Shown: positions 1-8,569 of the stretch, piece by piece
Position numbering within the stretch: the stretch's first letter is position 1
How the letters are laid out: every line of letters starts with the position of its first letter
Assembly: GCF_000284035.1 (NCBI RefSeq)
Contig: NC_016887.1
Location: 2,604,001 to 2,668,000, forward strand
Direction: 5' to 3'
DNA length: 64,000 nucleotides
Origin: Nocardia cyriacigeorgica GUH-2
Lineage (GTDB): Bacteria; Actinomycetota; Actinomycetes; Mycobacteriales; Mycobacteriaceae
The notes under the pieces: model-generated
The model's database searches: none
Told to the model about the DNA's origin: nothing
Seen by the model: only the letters and a program-made list of their open reading frames with translations
Made by a program: the position numbers and the translations under genes

Positions 1-1
1 G

Positions 2-1102
2 CCGGTTCCGAAGGACTCCGTTGTGGCAGAACGGCTCTCGGCGTGGGCCGACGCCGCGGGGCCCTCGGTGGAAGTGGAGGTCGTCGACGGCGAACAACAG
101 GTGCAGCCACGGCGGGTACGGGTGGAGACGATGACCGGCGACCTCGCCGCCGCCACCTTCGACCGCACCCTCGACCAGCAGTGGCGGCGCACCTCCTATT
201 CGGCGCTGACCGCCGCTGCGCACGCCGTCGCCCCGGACAGTGAACCCGAGGACGGTCGCGGACCCGACGACGAACCGACCGGCGTCCCGGTGCTCGCCTC
301 CGAACCCGAAACCGGTGCGCCGTCGCTGATGAACGAGCTGCCCTACGGTGCGGAGTTCGGCACCCTGGTGCATGCGGTGCTCGAACGGGTCGACACCGAC
401 GCCGCCGACCTGGCGGCCGAAGTGGAGGCGCGCTGCCGGGAGACAATCGAGGAGATGATGGCCGCCGCCGACCCCGCGCAGCTGGCCGTCGCGCTGCTGG
501 CCGTTCTACGTACGCCGTCGCCGTTCGGTGCGCTCGCCGACATCAGCACCCGGGACAGGTTGTGCGAGCTGGAATTCGAACTGCCCCTCGCCGGCGGCGA
601 CACCGCGAGCGAACAGGCCGCGACATTGCGCGCCATCGCGGCCCTGTTGCGCGAGCATCTATCGCCCACCGACGACTTCGCCCCCTATGCCGACCACCTC
701 GATGCTCTCGACGACAATCCGCTGCGCGGATACCTGACCGGCAGCATCGACGCGGTGCTGCGCGTCGCCGACGGGCGTTTCGTCATCGTCGACTACAAAA
801 CCAACCGGCTCGGCACCGGCGATCTCACCGTCGAGCACTACACCAGGGACCGGATGGGCGCCGAGATGATGCGCTCGCACTACCCGCTCCAGGCCCTGCT
901 GTATTCCGTTGCGCTGCACCGGTATCTGCGCTGGCGGCTGCCAGGATACGATCCCGCACGGCACCTCGGCGGCGCGGCCTATCTGTTCGTGCGCGGCATG
1001 ATCGGGCCGGACACACCGCCCGGGCGCGGGGTGTTCGACTGGACTCCGCCGGCGACATTGATCACCGCGCTGTCGGATCTGCTCGCGGGAGGTTCGCGGT
1101 GA
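2..1102 (+). CDS. recB: RecB C-terminal part (exodeoxyribonuclease V beta subunit), truncated by window edge
   Basis: The frame is open from base 2 and runs 366 codons to a TGA at 1100-1102, so the helicase part lies outside the window. The visible part is the C-terminal PD-(D/E)XK nuclease domain of RecB-type enzymes, which process double-strand breaks with RecC and RecD. The family's nuclease signature is present: a GTLVHAVLE histidine motif, the acidic residue in GSIDAVLR, and the VDYKTNRL motif carrying the catalytic Asp and Lys. The GTG at 23 is an internal valine, not a start. recD follows after about 240 bp of repeated DNA, fitting a recC-recB-recD order. Identity of the domain is secure; recC is not visible. 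Confidence 0.93.
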   Translation, partial: PVPKDSVVAERLSAWADAAGPSVEVEVVDGEQQVQPRRVRVETMTGDLAAATFDRTLDQQWRRTSYSALTAAAHAVAPDSEPEDGRGPDDEPTGVPVLASEPETGAPSLMNELPYGAEFGTLVHAVLERVDTDAADLAAEVEARCRETIEEMMAAADPAQLAVALLAVLRTPSPFGALADISTRDRLCELEFELPLAGGDTASEQAATLRAIAALLREHLSPTDDFAPYADHLDALDDNPLRGYLTGSIDAVLRVADGRFVIVDYKTNRLGTGDLTVEHYTRDRMGAEMMRSHYPLQALLYSVALHRYLRWRLPGYDPARHLGGAAYLFVRGMIGPDTPPGRGVFDWTPPATLITALSDLLAGGSR

Positions 1103-1117
1103 GTGCAATGTTACGGC

Positions 1118-1335
1118 GGGCTGGAACCGCCACCCAGCGCCCGGCGCGAGCGCGGTTGGGGCGGGCTGGGACGGCCACGCAGGGCCCGACGTCAGTGCGG
1201 TTGCGGTGGGCTGGAACGGCTACGCAGGGCTCGACGCCAATGCGGCTACGGCGGGCTGGAACCGCCAAGCAGGGCTCGGCGCGAGCGCGGTTGTGGCGGA
1301 CTGGGACGGTTACCCAGCGCCCGGCCCCGGAGGTG
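1118..1335. repeat. 45-bp tandem repeat (about 4.8 copies) between recB and recD
   Basis: Four full 45-bp units start at 1118, 1163, 1208 and 1253, and a partial fifth starts at 1298. Each opens with gggctgg(a/g)ac or a close variant and has an agcg/gcagg core followed by a (g/c)gcggtt-like stretch. Units differ by point changes only, with no indels. Because 45 is divisible by three, all frames across it stay open and give a 15-residue periodicity, which is why ORFs run through it. The recD ribosome binding site lies at the end of the last partial copy. I read this as a non-coding minisatellite, potentially variable in copy number. Confidence 0.85.
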
Positions 1336-1340
1336 TTCTC

Positions 1341-3230
1341 ATGACCTCCATTCAGATCGCCCAGCGCGGCACCGGATTGTTGCGGGCCTTCAACGAGGCC
1401 GGGGTGCTGTCGGCGGCGGATGTGCATGTCGCGGTGCGGTTGGGGCGGCTGGGGCGGGAGGAGTCCGAATCGGCGCTGTTCGCGGCGGCGCTGGCGGTGC
1501 GGGCGGTGCGGTCGGGCTCGGTGTGCCTGGAATTGGCGCGGATGCGTGAGATCGGTATCGACGCCGACGAAACCTGGGACACCACTGTCGATCCGGCTTC
1601 GCTGCCGTGGCCGGAATTCGACGATGTGCTCGCCGCGCTGCGGGTCAGCCCGCTGGTGGTGGGTGGCACGGCGGGGCCGTTGCGGCCGCTGCGCTTGGTC
1701 GAGGATCGCCGCGAGGGCGGCCCGCTGCTCTACCTCGACCGCTACTACCAGCAGGAACAGACCATCCGCCGGGTGCTCACCGAACGCTCGGACCGGCACC
1801 CGATGGTCGACCCGGCCGTGGTGCGGCGCGAACTGGACCGGCTGTTCGCCACGCCCGGCGCGGAACCGGAATCGGCCACGCCCGACCGGCAGCGCCTGGC
1901 CGCCGCCCTCGCCGCCACCCACTGGACCACTGTCGTGGCCGGCGGACCCGGCACCGGCAAAACCCACACCATCGCGCGCATCATCGCCCTGCTCGATGCG
2001 CACCAACGCGCGAATCCGAAATTACCCGTCCTGCGGGTCGCGCTCGCCGCACCCACCGGCAAGGCCGCCGCGCGATTGCAGGAAGCGGTGCGTGACCAGG
2101 CCACCGAACTCGGGCTGCCGGAACTGAGCGCCTCCACCCTGCATCGGCTGCTGGGCTGGCAGCGCGGGCGCGGCACTCGCTTCCGGTACCACGAGTTCAA
2201 TCGGCTGCCCTACGACGTCATCGTGGTGGACGAAACCTCGATGGTGTCGCTGACCATGATGAGCAGGCTGCTCGCGGCGCTGCGTCCGGATACCCGGCTG
2301 GTGCTGGTCGGTGACCCGGATCAGCTCGCCTCGGTCGACGCCGGCGCCGTGCTCGCCGACCTGGTGGCCGGGCCGGTGGTGGGCACCCCGAACCCGGTGC
2401 TGGAGCAGATCATCGGCCCCGCCGGGGACACGACGGATCCGGAGGCGTTGACCGCGCTGGAGCGGACCCGGCTGCGCGGCGGCATCGTCCGGCTCACCCG
2501 GGGGCGTCGCTTCGGTGGTCGCATCGCCGATCTGGCGGTGGCGGTGCGCGCCGGTGACGCCGACACCGCGCTGGGGTTGCTGCGCGAAGGTGATGCGGCG
2601 CTGTCGCTGTGCGAACCGGAGGACACGGCTGCCGTGCGCGCCGACGTTGTCACCGCCGCCCGGCAGGTCACCGACGCCGCGCTCGCCGGTGACGCGGCGG
2701 CCGCGCTCGCCGCGCTGGAATCGCATCGACTGCTCTGCGCGCACCGGCAGGGCCCGTTCGGTGTGGAACGCTGGGACCGCATGGCCGGCGAATGGGCGGC
2801 CGCCGCCGGCGCGGGCCCGGAGTCCGGCCAGCCCACCTGGTATCCGGGCCAGCCGCTGCTGGTCACCGCCAATGATCACGAGGCCCGGATCTACAACGGC
2901 GACACCGGCGTCGTCATCCGCCAACCCGACGGATCCCTGCGCGTGGCGCTGCAACGCGGCAGCGAACCCTACCTGGTGCACCCCACCCAATTCCCTTCCG
3001 TCGTGACGGTTTTCGCCATGACGATCCACCGCAGCCAGGGCAGTCAGTACGACGCGGTGACCATCGTCCTCCCCGAACCCGAATCCACCCTGCTCACCCG
3101 CGAATTGCTCTACACCGCCATCACCCGCGCCCGCGGCCACGTCCGCATCATCGGCACCGACGCCGCCATCCGCGCCGCCACCGCCCGTCGGGTGCTGCGC
3201 GCGAGTGGGTTGAGTCATCGCGGGAACTGA
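1341..3230 (+). CDS. recD: RecD (exodeoxyribonuclease V alpha subunit)
   Basis: The 629-residue protein is the RecD subunit of RecBCD, a 5'-3' superfamily 1 helicase. Visible motifs are the Walker A GGPGTGKTHT, VDETSM (Walker B region), LVGDPDQLASVDAG, and the C-terminal UvrD-like segment with AMTIHRSQGSQ and LYTAITRARGHVRI. The ATG at 1341 is chosen because GGAGG lies just upstream and the family N-terminus (RAFNEAGVLSAADVHVA) begins right after it. The same frame stays open back to 1206, but that stretch is translated tandem repeat. It follows recB on the same strand and is probably co-transcribed. Confidence 0.95.
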   Translation: MTSIQIAQRGTGLLRAFNEAGVLSAADVHVAVRLGRLGREESESALFAAALAVRAVRSGSVCLELARMREIGIDADETWDTTVDPASLPWPEFDDVLAALRVSPLVVGGTAGPLRPLRLVEDRREGGPLLYLDRYYQQEQTIRRVLTERSDRHPMVDPAVVRRELDRLFATPGAEPESATPDRQRLAAALAATHWTTVVAGGPGTGKTHTIARIIALLDAHQRANPKLPVLRVALAAPTGKAAARLQEAVRDQATELGLPELSASTLHRLLGWQRGRGTRFRYHEFNRLPYDVIVVDETSMVSLTMMSRLLAALRPDTRLVLVGDPDQLASVDAGAVLADLVAGPVVGTPNPVLEQIIGPAGDTTDPEALTALERTRLRGGIVRLTRGRRFGGRIADLAVAVRAGDADTALGLLREGDAALSLCEPEDTAAVRADVVTAARQVTDAALAGDAAAALAALESHRLLCAHRQGPFGVERWDRMAGEWAAAAGAGPESGQPTWYPGQPLLVTANDHEARIYNGDTGVVIRQPDGSLRVALQRGSEPYLVHPTQFPSVVTVFAMTIHRSQGSQYDAVTIVLPEPESTLLTRELLYTAITRARGHVRIIGTDAAIRAATARRVLRASGLSHRGN

Positions 3231-3355
3231 GCTGACCGCCTCGCGCCGGTCCGGACGTTGCTGCCTTGGCGGAGCGCGAGCGGACGGCGGGGATGCACGC
3301 GGCGCCATCGTCCGACCCCGCAACCCAGTCGTGTGATGCAGGTCACGTATATGGA

Positions 3356-3383
3356 TGTCACGTTCGGCCCGCCAACTTACGTC
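3356..3383 (+). promoter_or_regulatory. Predicted ECF41-type promoter upstream of the oxidoreductase gene
   Basis: TGTCACG (3356-3362) is followed after 17 bases by CGTC (3380-3383). ECF41 sigma factors are known to recognise a TGTCACA -35 element and a CGTC -10 element in front of a linked oxidoreductase, decarboxylase or epimerase gene. The site lies 38 bp before the ATG at 3422. One base differs from the -35 consensus. The match is seen in the sequence; its use by the neighbouring sigma factor is inferred. Confidence 0.72.
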
Positions 3384-3421
3384 TCGGGTGCATCGGCTGT
3401 TCGATGGGAAGGGATACGGCA

Positions 3422-4624
3422 ATGCACGAGCACAACGAGAAGGACGAGGCGACCGCGCGGGACATCCTGATCCTCGGCGCCGGATACGCCGGGCTGTCGG
3501 CGGCGGTGAATCTGGGGGCGCGGGTCAAGCGGCGGGCGGATGTGCGGGTCACCGTCGTCAATGCCGATGAGCGGTTCGTGGAGCGGCTGCGGCTGCATCA
3601 GACGGCCACCGGGCAGCCGACGGCCGAGTTCGATATTCCGGAGCTGCTCGAACGCGTCGGAGTCGGGTTCATCCGCGGCCGGGTCCGCGCGATCGACGCC
3701 GACGCGAACACGGTGCGCCTCGACGACCAGCGGTTGCTGCACTACGACAGCCTGGTCTACGCCCTGGGCGGGGTCGCCGACACCGGCCGCGTGCCCGGCG
3801 CCGACGAACACGCCTTCACCCTCGACAGCGCCGCGGAGGCAGTCGGCCTCGCCACACGCCTGGACGGGCTCGGCAGCGGGACGGTCATCGTCGGCGGGTC
3901 CGGGCTCACCGGCATCGAATCGGCCGCCGAGATCGCCGAACGGTATCCCCGATTGCGCGTGCTGCTGCTCGGCCGCGACGAACCCGGCGCCGCCATGGCC
4001 GATAAGCCGCGTGCCTACCTGCGGGCGGGGCTGGACCGGCTGGGTGTGCAGGTGCGCGCGGGGGTCGAGGTGGTGAAGGTGCTCGCGGATTCGGTCGAAC
4101 TGGCCGACGGCGCGAGCCTGCCCGCCGATGTCGTGCTCTGGACCAGCGGGGTTCGTGCCAATCCGGTCGCGGCGGCGTCGGGCTTGGCGGTCGACGAGCG
4201 CGGGCGCATCGTCACCGATGCCACCCTGCGCTCGATCTCGCACCAGAACATCTACGCCGTCGGCGACGCCGCCGCCATCGAACAGCCCTACGGGCTGATG
4301 CACGGCACCTGCCAGAGCGGTATGCCGACCGGCGTGCACGCCGCGGTCTCGCTGGCGCGTGAGCTGAAAGGTAAGCAGCCCAAGGCGTTCCGCTTCGGCT
4401 ACTACCACACCCCGGTCAGCCTCGGCCGCCACGGTGCCGTCGTGCAGTTCACCAAGCCGGACAACTCGCCGCGCCGCTGGTACCTGACGGGCAAGCGCGC
4501 CACCTGGTACAAGGAAACGGTGAACGCAGCACCCTGGCCGACCTTCGAGCGAATGACCAGGTTCCCCGGTTCGGGCGCCATCTGGCCCAGCGGCGGCCGC
4601 TACACCCGCCGGGCAGGTGCGTGA
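3422..4624 (+). CDS. NAD(P)/FAD-dependent oxidoreductase (NDH-2-like), ECF41-linked
   Basis: A 400-residue pyridine-nucleotide-disulfide-type flavoprotein. It has an N-terminal FAD Rossmann motif GAGYAGLSAA (about residue 20), a second dinucleotide motif VIVGGSGLTGIESAAE for NAD(P)H, and a C-terminal FAD contact motif IYAVGDAAAI. This arrangement is shared by type II NADH dehydrogenases and related carotenoid- or quinone-linked oxidoreductases; the substrate cannot be told. The ATG at 3422 has a GGAAGGGA ribosome site; the frame is open further upstream but that would include the promoter. The stop overlaps the start of the sigma factor gene. This is the usual oxidoreductase partner of ECF41 sigma factors. 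Confidence 0.85.
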   Translation: MHEHNEKDEATARDILILGAGYAGLSAAVNLGARVKRRADVRVTVVNADERFVERLRLHQTATGQPTAEFDIPELLERVGVGFIRGRVRAIDADANTVRLDDQRLLHYDSLVYALGGVADTGRVPGADEHAFTLDSAAEAVGLATRLDGLGSGTVIVGGSGLTGIESAAEIAERYPRLRVLLLGRDEPGAAMADKPRAYLRAGLDRLGVQVRAGVEVVKVLADSVELADGASLPADVVLWTSGVRANPVAAASGLAVDERGRIVTDATLRSISHQNIYAVGDAAAIEQPYGLMHGTCQSGMPTGVHAAVSLARELKGKQPKAFRFGYYHTPVSLGRHGAVVQFTKPDNSPRRWYLTGKRATWYKETVNAAPWPTFERMTRFPGSGAIWPSGGRYTRRAGA

Positions 4625-5538
4625 TGACCTCGCCCGATGACGGCCAGCAGGTCTTCGACGAGTACCGCAACCTGCTCTTCGCCGTCGCCTACCGCATCCT
4701 CGGCACCGCCGCCGACGCCGAGGACGCGGTGCAGGACGCCTGGCTGAAGTGGTCGGCCGCCGAACGTTCCCGGGTGAGCGACCCCAAGGGCTACCTCGCG
4801 CGAATCGTGTCCAACCTGGCGATGGACCGGTTGCGCTCGACCCGCCACCAACGCGAAACCTACGTCGGCCCGTGGCTGCCGGAGCCCATTCTGACCAGCG
4901 GCGACATCGTCGACGACGTCACCGGCGCGGAATCGGTGTCGATGGCGATGCTGGTGGTGCTGGAGACGCTGAGCCCGATCGAGCGCGCGGTCTTCGTGCT
5001 CAAGGAGGTTTTCGACTTCAGCTACGCCGAAATCGCCGACGCCGTCGACCGCTCCGAGGAGGCCGTGCGCCAAGCCGCCCACCGCGCCCGCGGCCACGTC
5101 CAGGCGCGCCGCCCGCGGTTCAGCGCCGACCGCACCACCCAGCGCGACGTCACCACCCGGTTCGTCGCGGCCGCCGCCGGCGGCGACATCAACACCCTCA
5201 TGGACCTGCTGGCCCCCGACGTCACACTGTGGACCGACGGCGGCGGCAAGGTCCGCCAGGCCCTGCGCCCAGTCGTGGGCGCCCAGCCGGTGGCCGCCTG
5301 GTTCGCCAAGCTCGGTTCCAGCAGCTACCAGGGCGTCGACCCCGCCGACATCCGCGCCGAACTGGTCGAGATCAACGGCGGCACCGGCATCCTCTTCCGC
5401 GCCCCCGACCGAATCCTGGCCACCCTCACCGTCACCATCGACCCGGACGGCCGCATCATCGCCCTCCACAACGTCGCCAACCCGGACAAGTTGCACGCCA
5501 TCACCGAAGGCGCGGTGCACGATCTCGGTAATCGCTGA
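4621..5538 (+). CDS. ECF41-family RNA polymerase sigma factor (SigJ-like) with SnoaL-like extension
   Basis: The 305-residue protein has sigma region 2 (about residues 10-75), region 4 (FDFSYAEIADAVDRSEEAV, about 140-165) and a long C-terminal SnoaL-like domain. The three ECF41 signatures are all present: WLPEP in the linker, DGGGK in the SnoaL-like domain and NPDKL near the C-terminus. In characterised members the extension modulates sigma activity in place of a classical anti-sigma factor. The GTG at 4621 overlaps the upstream stop by four bases; the ATG at 4624 is an equally good start. Translational coupling to the oxidoreductase and the TGTCACG/CGTC site upstream suggest a self-contained module. 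Confidence 0.93.
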   Translation: MMTSPDDGQQVFDEYRNLLFAVAYRILGTAADAEDAVQDAWLKWSAAERSRVSDPKGYLARIVSNLAMDRLRSTRHQRETYVGPWLPEPILTSGDIVDDVTGAESVSMAMLVVLETLSPIERAVFVLKEVFDFSYAEIADAVDRSEEAVRQAAHRARGHVQARRPRFSADRTTQRDVTTRFVAAAAGGDINTLMDLLAPDVTLWTDGGGKVRQALRPVVGAQPVAAWFAKLGSSSYQGVDPADIRAELVEINGGTGILFRAPDRILATLTVTIDPDGRIIALHNVANPDKLHAITEGAVHDLGNR

Positions 5539-5766
5539 GGGCCTCCGGCGAACCCCGATGCGGTAACCGCCCAGGTCGCAGGCGGCGCCGTCCAGTCGTC
5601 GGCACGCTGTGGATGGCACTCGAATCGGCAGCCGGTTCCGGCAGCAGAACAGGTAGCGCACTACTCGTGGCAATCATTGTGCGCGACAGCAGAATCGGCG
5701 CGTGCGGGGCGGATGCACCGCACAACGCGGTTCCATCGGACGGTCGACTCGAGCAGGGGACGGTGC

Positions 5767-6264
5767 ATGGTGCGAGGTCAGGGGCAGGACAGGAAGTCGG
5801 TATCCGCGAAGCCGAACGTGGTGTGCGGTAGCGGAATACGAAGGAGATCCACGGGAAACGCGGTGAGGTCTGGTTGCGGGGCCGGGGTCGCGGCGCCTCC
5901 TCGTCGAACACCATGCTCGGCTCCCGCGGCCGACCGGACTCCGGCTGCCGCACACGCCTTCGCCGAGCGAACCGTCCGCGCCATCCTCGAAGCCCTCGAC
6001 CGCCGCCGCCCCCTCAACCAGCTCACGGCCCTGGTGAGTGCCGACGTGCACGCGCGACTGCGCACCCTGGCCGGCGGTGATCTCGCACCCGGACGCCGCC
6101 TGGGGCCCGCTGTTCTGGTGCGAGTCGACATTGCCCACGACAACACCCCGGACGCCGAAATCTTCGCCCGCTACCGGCGCGGACCACGCCACTTCGCCCT
6201 GGCCGGCCGCATCACCCGCTCACGCCGCCACGGCTGGCGCCTCACGGCACTCCGCATCAATTAG
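5767..6264 (+). CDS. Rv3235-family protein
   Basis: A 165-residue protein with a low-complexity, Ala/Pro/Arg-rich N-terminal half (about 1-75). Its compact C-terminal domain contains AERTVRAILEALDRRRPLN and a terminal RITRSRRHGWRLTALRI strand region. This pattern resembles the small Rv3235 family of mycobacteria and nocardiae, which has no assigned function. The ATG at 5767 is preferred because AGGGGAC precedes it; the frame is open upstream to 5677 without a comparable site. It stands alone, about 230 bp after the sigma factor and convergent with the transporter at 6437. Confidence 0.65.
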   Translation: MVRGQGQDRKSVSAKPNVVCGSGIRRRSTGNAVRSGCGAGVAAPPRRTPCSAPAADRTPAAAHAFAERTVRAILEALDRRRPLNQLTALVSADVHARLRTLAGGDLAPGRRLGPAVLVRVDIAHDNTPDAEIFARYRRGPRHFALAGRITRSRRHGWRLTALRIN

Positions 6265-6436
6265 TCAGGCAGTGATCACGCGGTCGACGGGTGCGCTACC
6301 ACTGCGGACGACTTGAATTCAGGGATCCCACTCGTGTGGCTAGTTCACCGAACACGTATCGATCGCGCAACCACCTGCACTCGACGGGCCCAGCCCGCTG
6401 TGCCAGCGGTACCGGGACAAGCGTTGGTTGCCGGCC

Positions 6437-8569
6437 TCACCCGCCTGCGGCGCTCGAGATCGGTTCTCGTGTCTTCGATTGCCGGGAATCGTCGACTGCA
6501 CCACCACCCCGCTTCGACCCCGGCATCCACCAGTTGAGCGGCCCCATGAGCTGAACCAGCGCCGGGACCAGCAGCATGCGCACCAGGGTGGCGTCGATGA
6601 TCAGGGCCAAGATCATGCCGAGGCCGAGGAAGCGCATCGGGGTGAGGGGGGAGAGGGTGAAGGCGCCGGTGACGATGATCAGCAGGACCGCGGCGGCGGT
6701 GATGACGCGGGCGGTGCGCAGGGTGCCGAGGCGGACCGATTCGGCGGTGCTCGCGCCGGCCTGGTGGGCTTCGACCATCCGTGACAGGAGGAACACCTCG
6801 TAGTCGGTGGACAGGCCGAACACCACCGCGATGATCAGCACGACCATGCCGGCGGCGAGCGGTCCCGGTGTCACGCCGAGTAATCCGGCCAGATGTCCGT
6901 CGTGGAAGATCCAGGTCAGGATGCCGAAGGTGGCGGCGAGGCTGACGAAGGCCATGGCCACCGCCTTGACCGGCAGCACGATCGAGCGGAAGGCGATGCC
7001 GAGCAACAGCAGTGTCGCCACCACCATCACCGCGATCATCCACGGCATGGCGGCGATGATCGAGTCCACGCTGTCCACGGTCGCGGCGGTATCGCCGCCG
7101 ACGCGCAGTTCGGTTCCGGCCGGAGGTTCGAGCGCCCGCACCGCCTCGACGACGGCGATGGCCGCGTCGCTGCGGTCGGCACTGTCGAGCATCGCGTGCA
7201 CGACCACGAAATCAGTGGCCCGCCCGGCCTGGAACACCGGTCCTACCCCGGGTATGGCGCCGATCTCACGCATCACCTGTGTGACCGCATCGGCCGACGG
7301 CGCGCCGTCGGCACCCCTCAGTACCGCGGTCACACCGCTGTTGGCGGCCGGGAACCGCTCGGTCAGTTCCTCGACCGTGGTGCGCATGGCATTGTCCGGC
7401 GGCAGCGCCCGATGGTCGATATCGCCGAGCCGGACCCCCAGCAGCGGCGCCGCCACCAGCAGCAACAGCGCCGACACCGCGACGGCGACCACACCCGGAC
7501 GACGCAGCACCGCATCGACCACCCGGCCCCAGAACCGTTCGGTCCGACCGCGTTCCCGCCCGGCCCCGATCCTGGCGCCGAATAGCGCGAGCATCGCGGG
7601 CAGCACCGTCAGCGACAGCACGGCCGCCAGCGCGACCGCGGCGATCGCACCGAACCCGAGCGATTTCAGCACCGGCTGCGGGAAGACGAACGTCCCGGCG
7701 AAAGCGCAGATCAGCAGTGACGCCGAGAAGGCAACGGTGCGACCGGCCGTCGCGCAGGTCCGTTCGATCGCATCGTGCACGGCGTGACCGGCACCGATCT
7801 CCTCGCGGAACCGGGTGACCAGGAACAGTCCGTAGTCGATGGCCATACCGAGCCCGATCAACGACGCGATATTCACCGCGAACGTGGTGACCTCGGTGAA
7901 CTCGGTCAGCGCCCGGATCGCCGCCAGCGAACCGCCCACCGCGAGCGCACCGACCAGCACCGGCATCGATGCGGCCGCCAGCCCACCGAACACCAGCACC
8001 AGGATCAGCAGCGTGATCGGGATCGAGATCGACTCGGCGACAATCAGATCGCGCTGGGATCGGGTGGTGATCTCGTCGGCCAGCGCGCTGTAGCCGGCCA
8101 GCCGGGTATCGATGCCGGGCACCAGCAGATCGGGTTCGACCGCATCGAAAGCGGTGATCCGCTGGTTCTCATCGCCTGCCAGGAACACCACCGCGAGCCC
8201 TTGGCGGCCGTCGGCCGAGCGCAGGAACTGGGTGCGCGGCGGCGTACTGTGCCAATAGCTTTCCACCGGCCGTTCCAGCAGTGCCGGGTCGATCCGGTCG
8301 AGTGCGGCGCTGATCCGCGGCCCGATCTCGTCGAGGGTCTGCCCGTCCGGCGCGGTGTAGATGGCGACGATATCGGCCATGGTCGGCCCCACCTGCGCAC
8401 GGACCAGGGCGTCGACGCGACTGGATTCGCTACCGGGATCGGTGAATCCGGCGGCGCCGACCTTCTCGGCCGCGCTCGCGCCGTACAGCGCGCACAACAG
8501 CATCGCCCCGATCACGACCGCGAGCACAGTGCGCGGCCGGCCGACGACGAATCGCGCCCACGCCGTCAT
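6437..8569 (-). CDS. MmpL-family RND transporter
   Basis: A 710-residue MMPL/RND membrane protein built as two homologous halves. Each has one N-terminal transmembrane helix, a large extracytoplasmic domain and a bundle of helices. The family's proton-relay Asp-Tyr pairs are visible in GMAIDYGLFLVTRFREE and in FGLSTDYEVFLLSRMVEA. MmpL proteins export complex lipids in mycolate-containing actinobacteria. Its start overlaps the stop of the acyltransferase gene by four bases, making it the last gene of the beta-lactone operon. Export of that operon's lipid product is a reasonable inference but is not shown by the sequence. Confidence 0.92.
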   Translation of the reverse strand: MTAWARFVVGRPRTVLAVVIGAMLLCALYGASAAEKVGAAGFTDPGSESSRVDALVRAQVGPTMADIVAIYTAPDGQTLDEIGPRISAALDRIDPALLERPVESYWHSTPPRTQFLRSADGRQGLAVVFLAGDENQRITAFDAVEPDLLVPGIDTRLAGYSALADEITTRSQRDLIVAESISIPITLLILVLVFGGLAAASMPVLVGALAVGGSLAAIRALTEFTEVTTFAVNIASLIGLGMAIDYGLFLVTRFREEIGAGHAVHDAIERTCATAGRTVAFSASLLICAFAGTFVFPQPVLKSLGFGAIAAVALAAVLSLTVLPAMLALFGARIGAGRERGRTERFWGRVVDAVLRRPGVVAVAVSALLLLVAAPLLGVRLGDIDHRALPPDNAMRTTVEELTERFPAANSGVTAVLRGADGAPSADAVTQVMREIGAIPGVGPVFQAGRATDFVVVHAMLDSADRSDAAIAVVEAVRALEPPAGTELRVGGDTAATVDSVDSIIAAMPWMIAVMVVATLLLLGIAFRSIVLPVKAVAMAFVSLAATFGILTWIFHDGHLAGLLGVTPGPLAAGMVVLIIAVVFGLSTDYEVFLLSRMVEAHQAGASTAESVRLGTLRTARVITAAAVLLIIVTGAFTLSPLTPMRFLGLGMILALIIDATLVRMLLVPALVQLMGPLNWWMPGSKRGGGAVDDSRQSKTREPISSAAGG

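Noticed and set aside
1206..1340. N-terminal extension of recD through the tandem repeat
   Set aside because: It is translated 45-bp repeat with no family similarity, and a good ribosome site and ATG lie at 1341.
6807..7787. Long plus-strand frame inside the MmpL gene
   Set aside because: Ser/Thr/Ala-rich shadow translation of a well-supported minus-strand gene.
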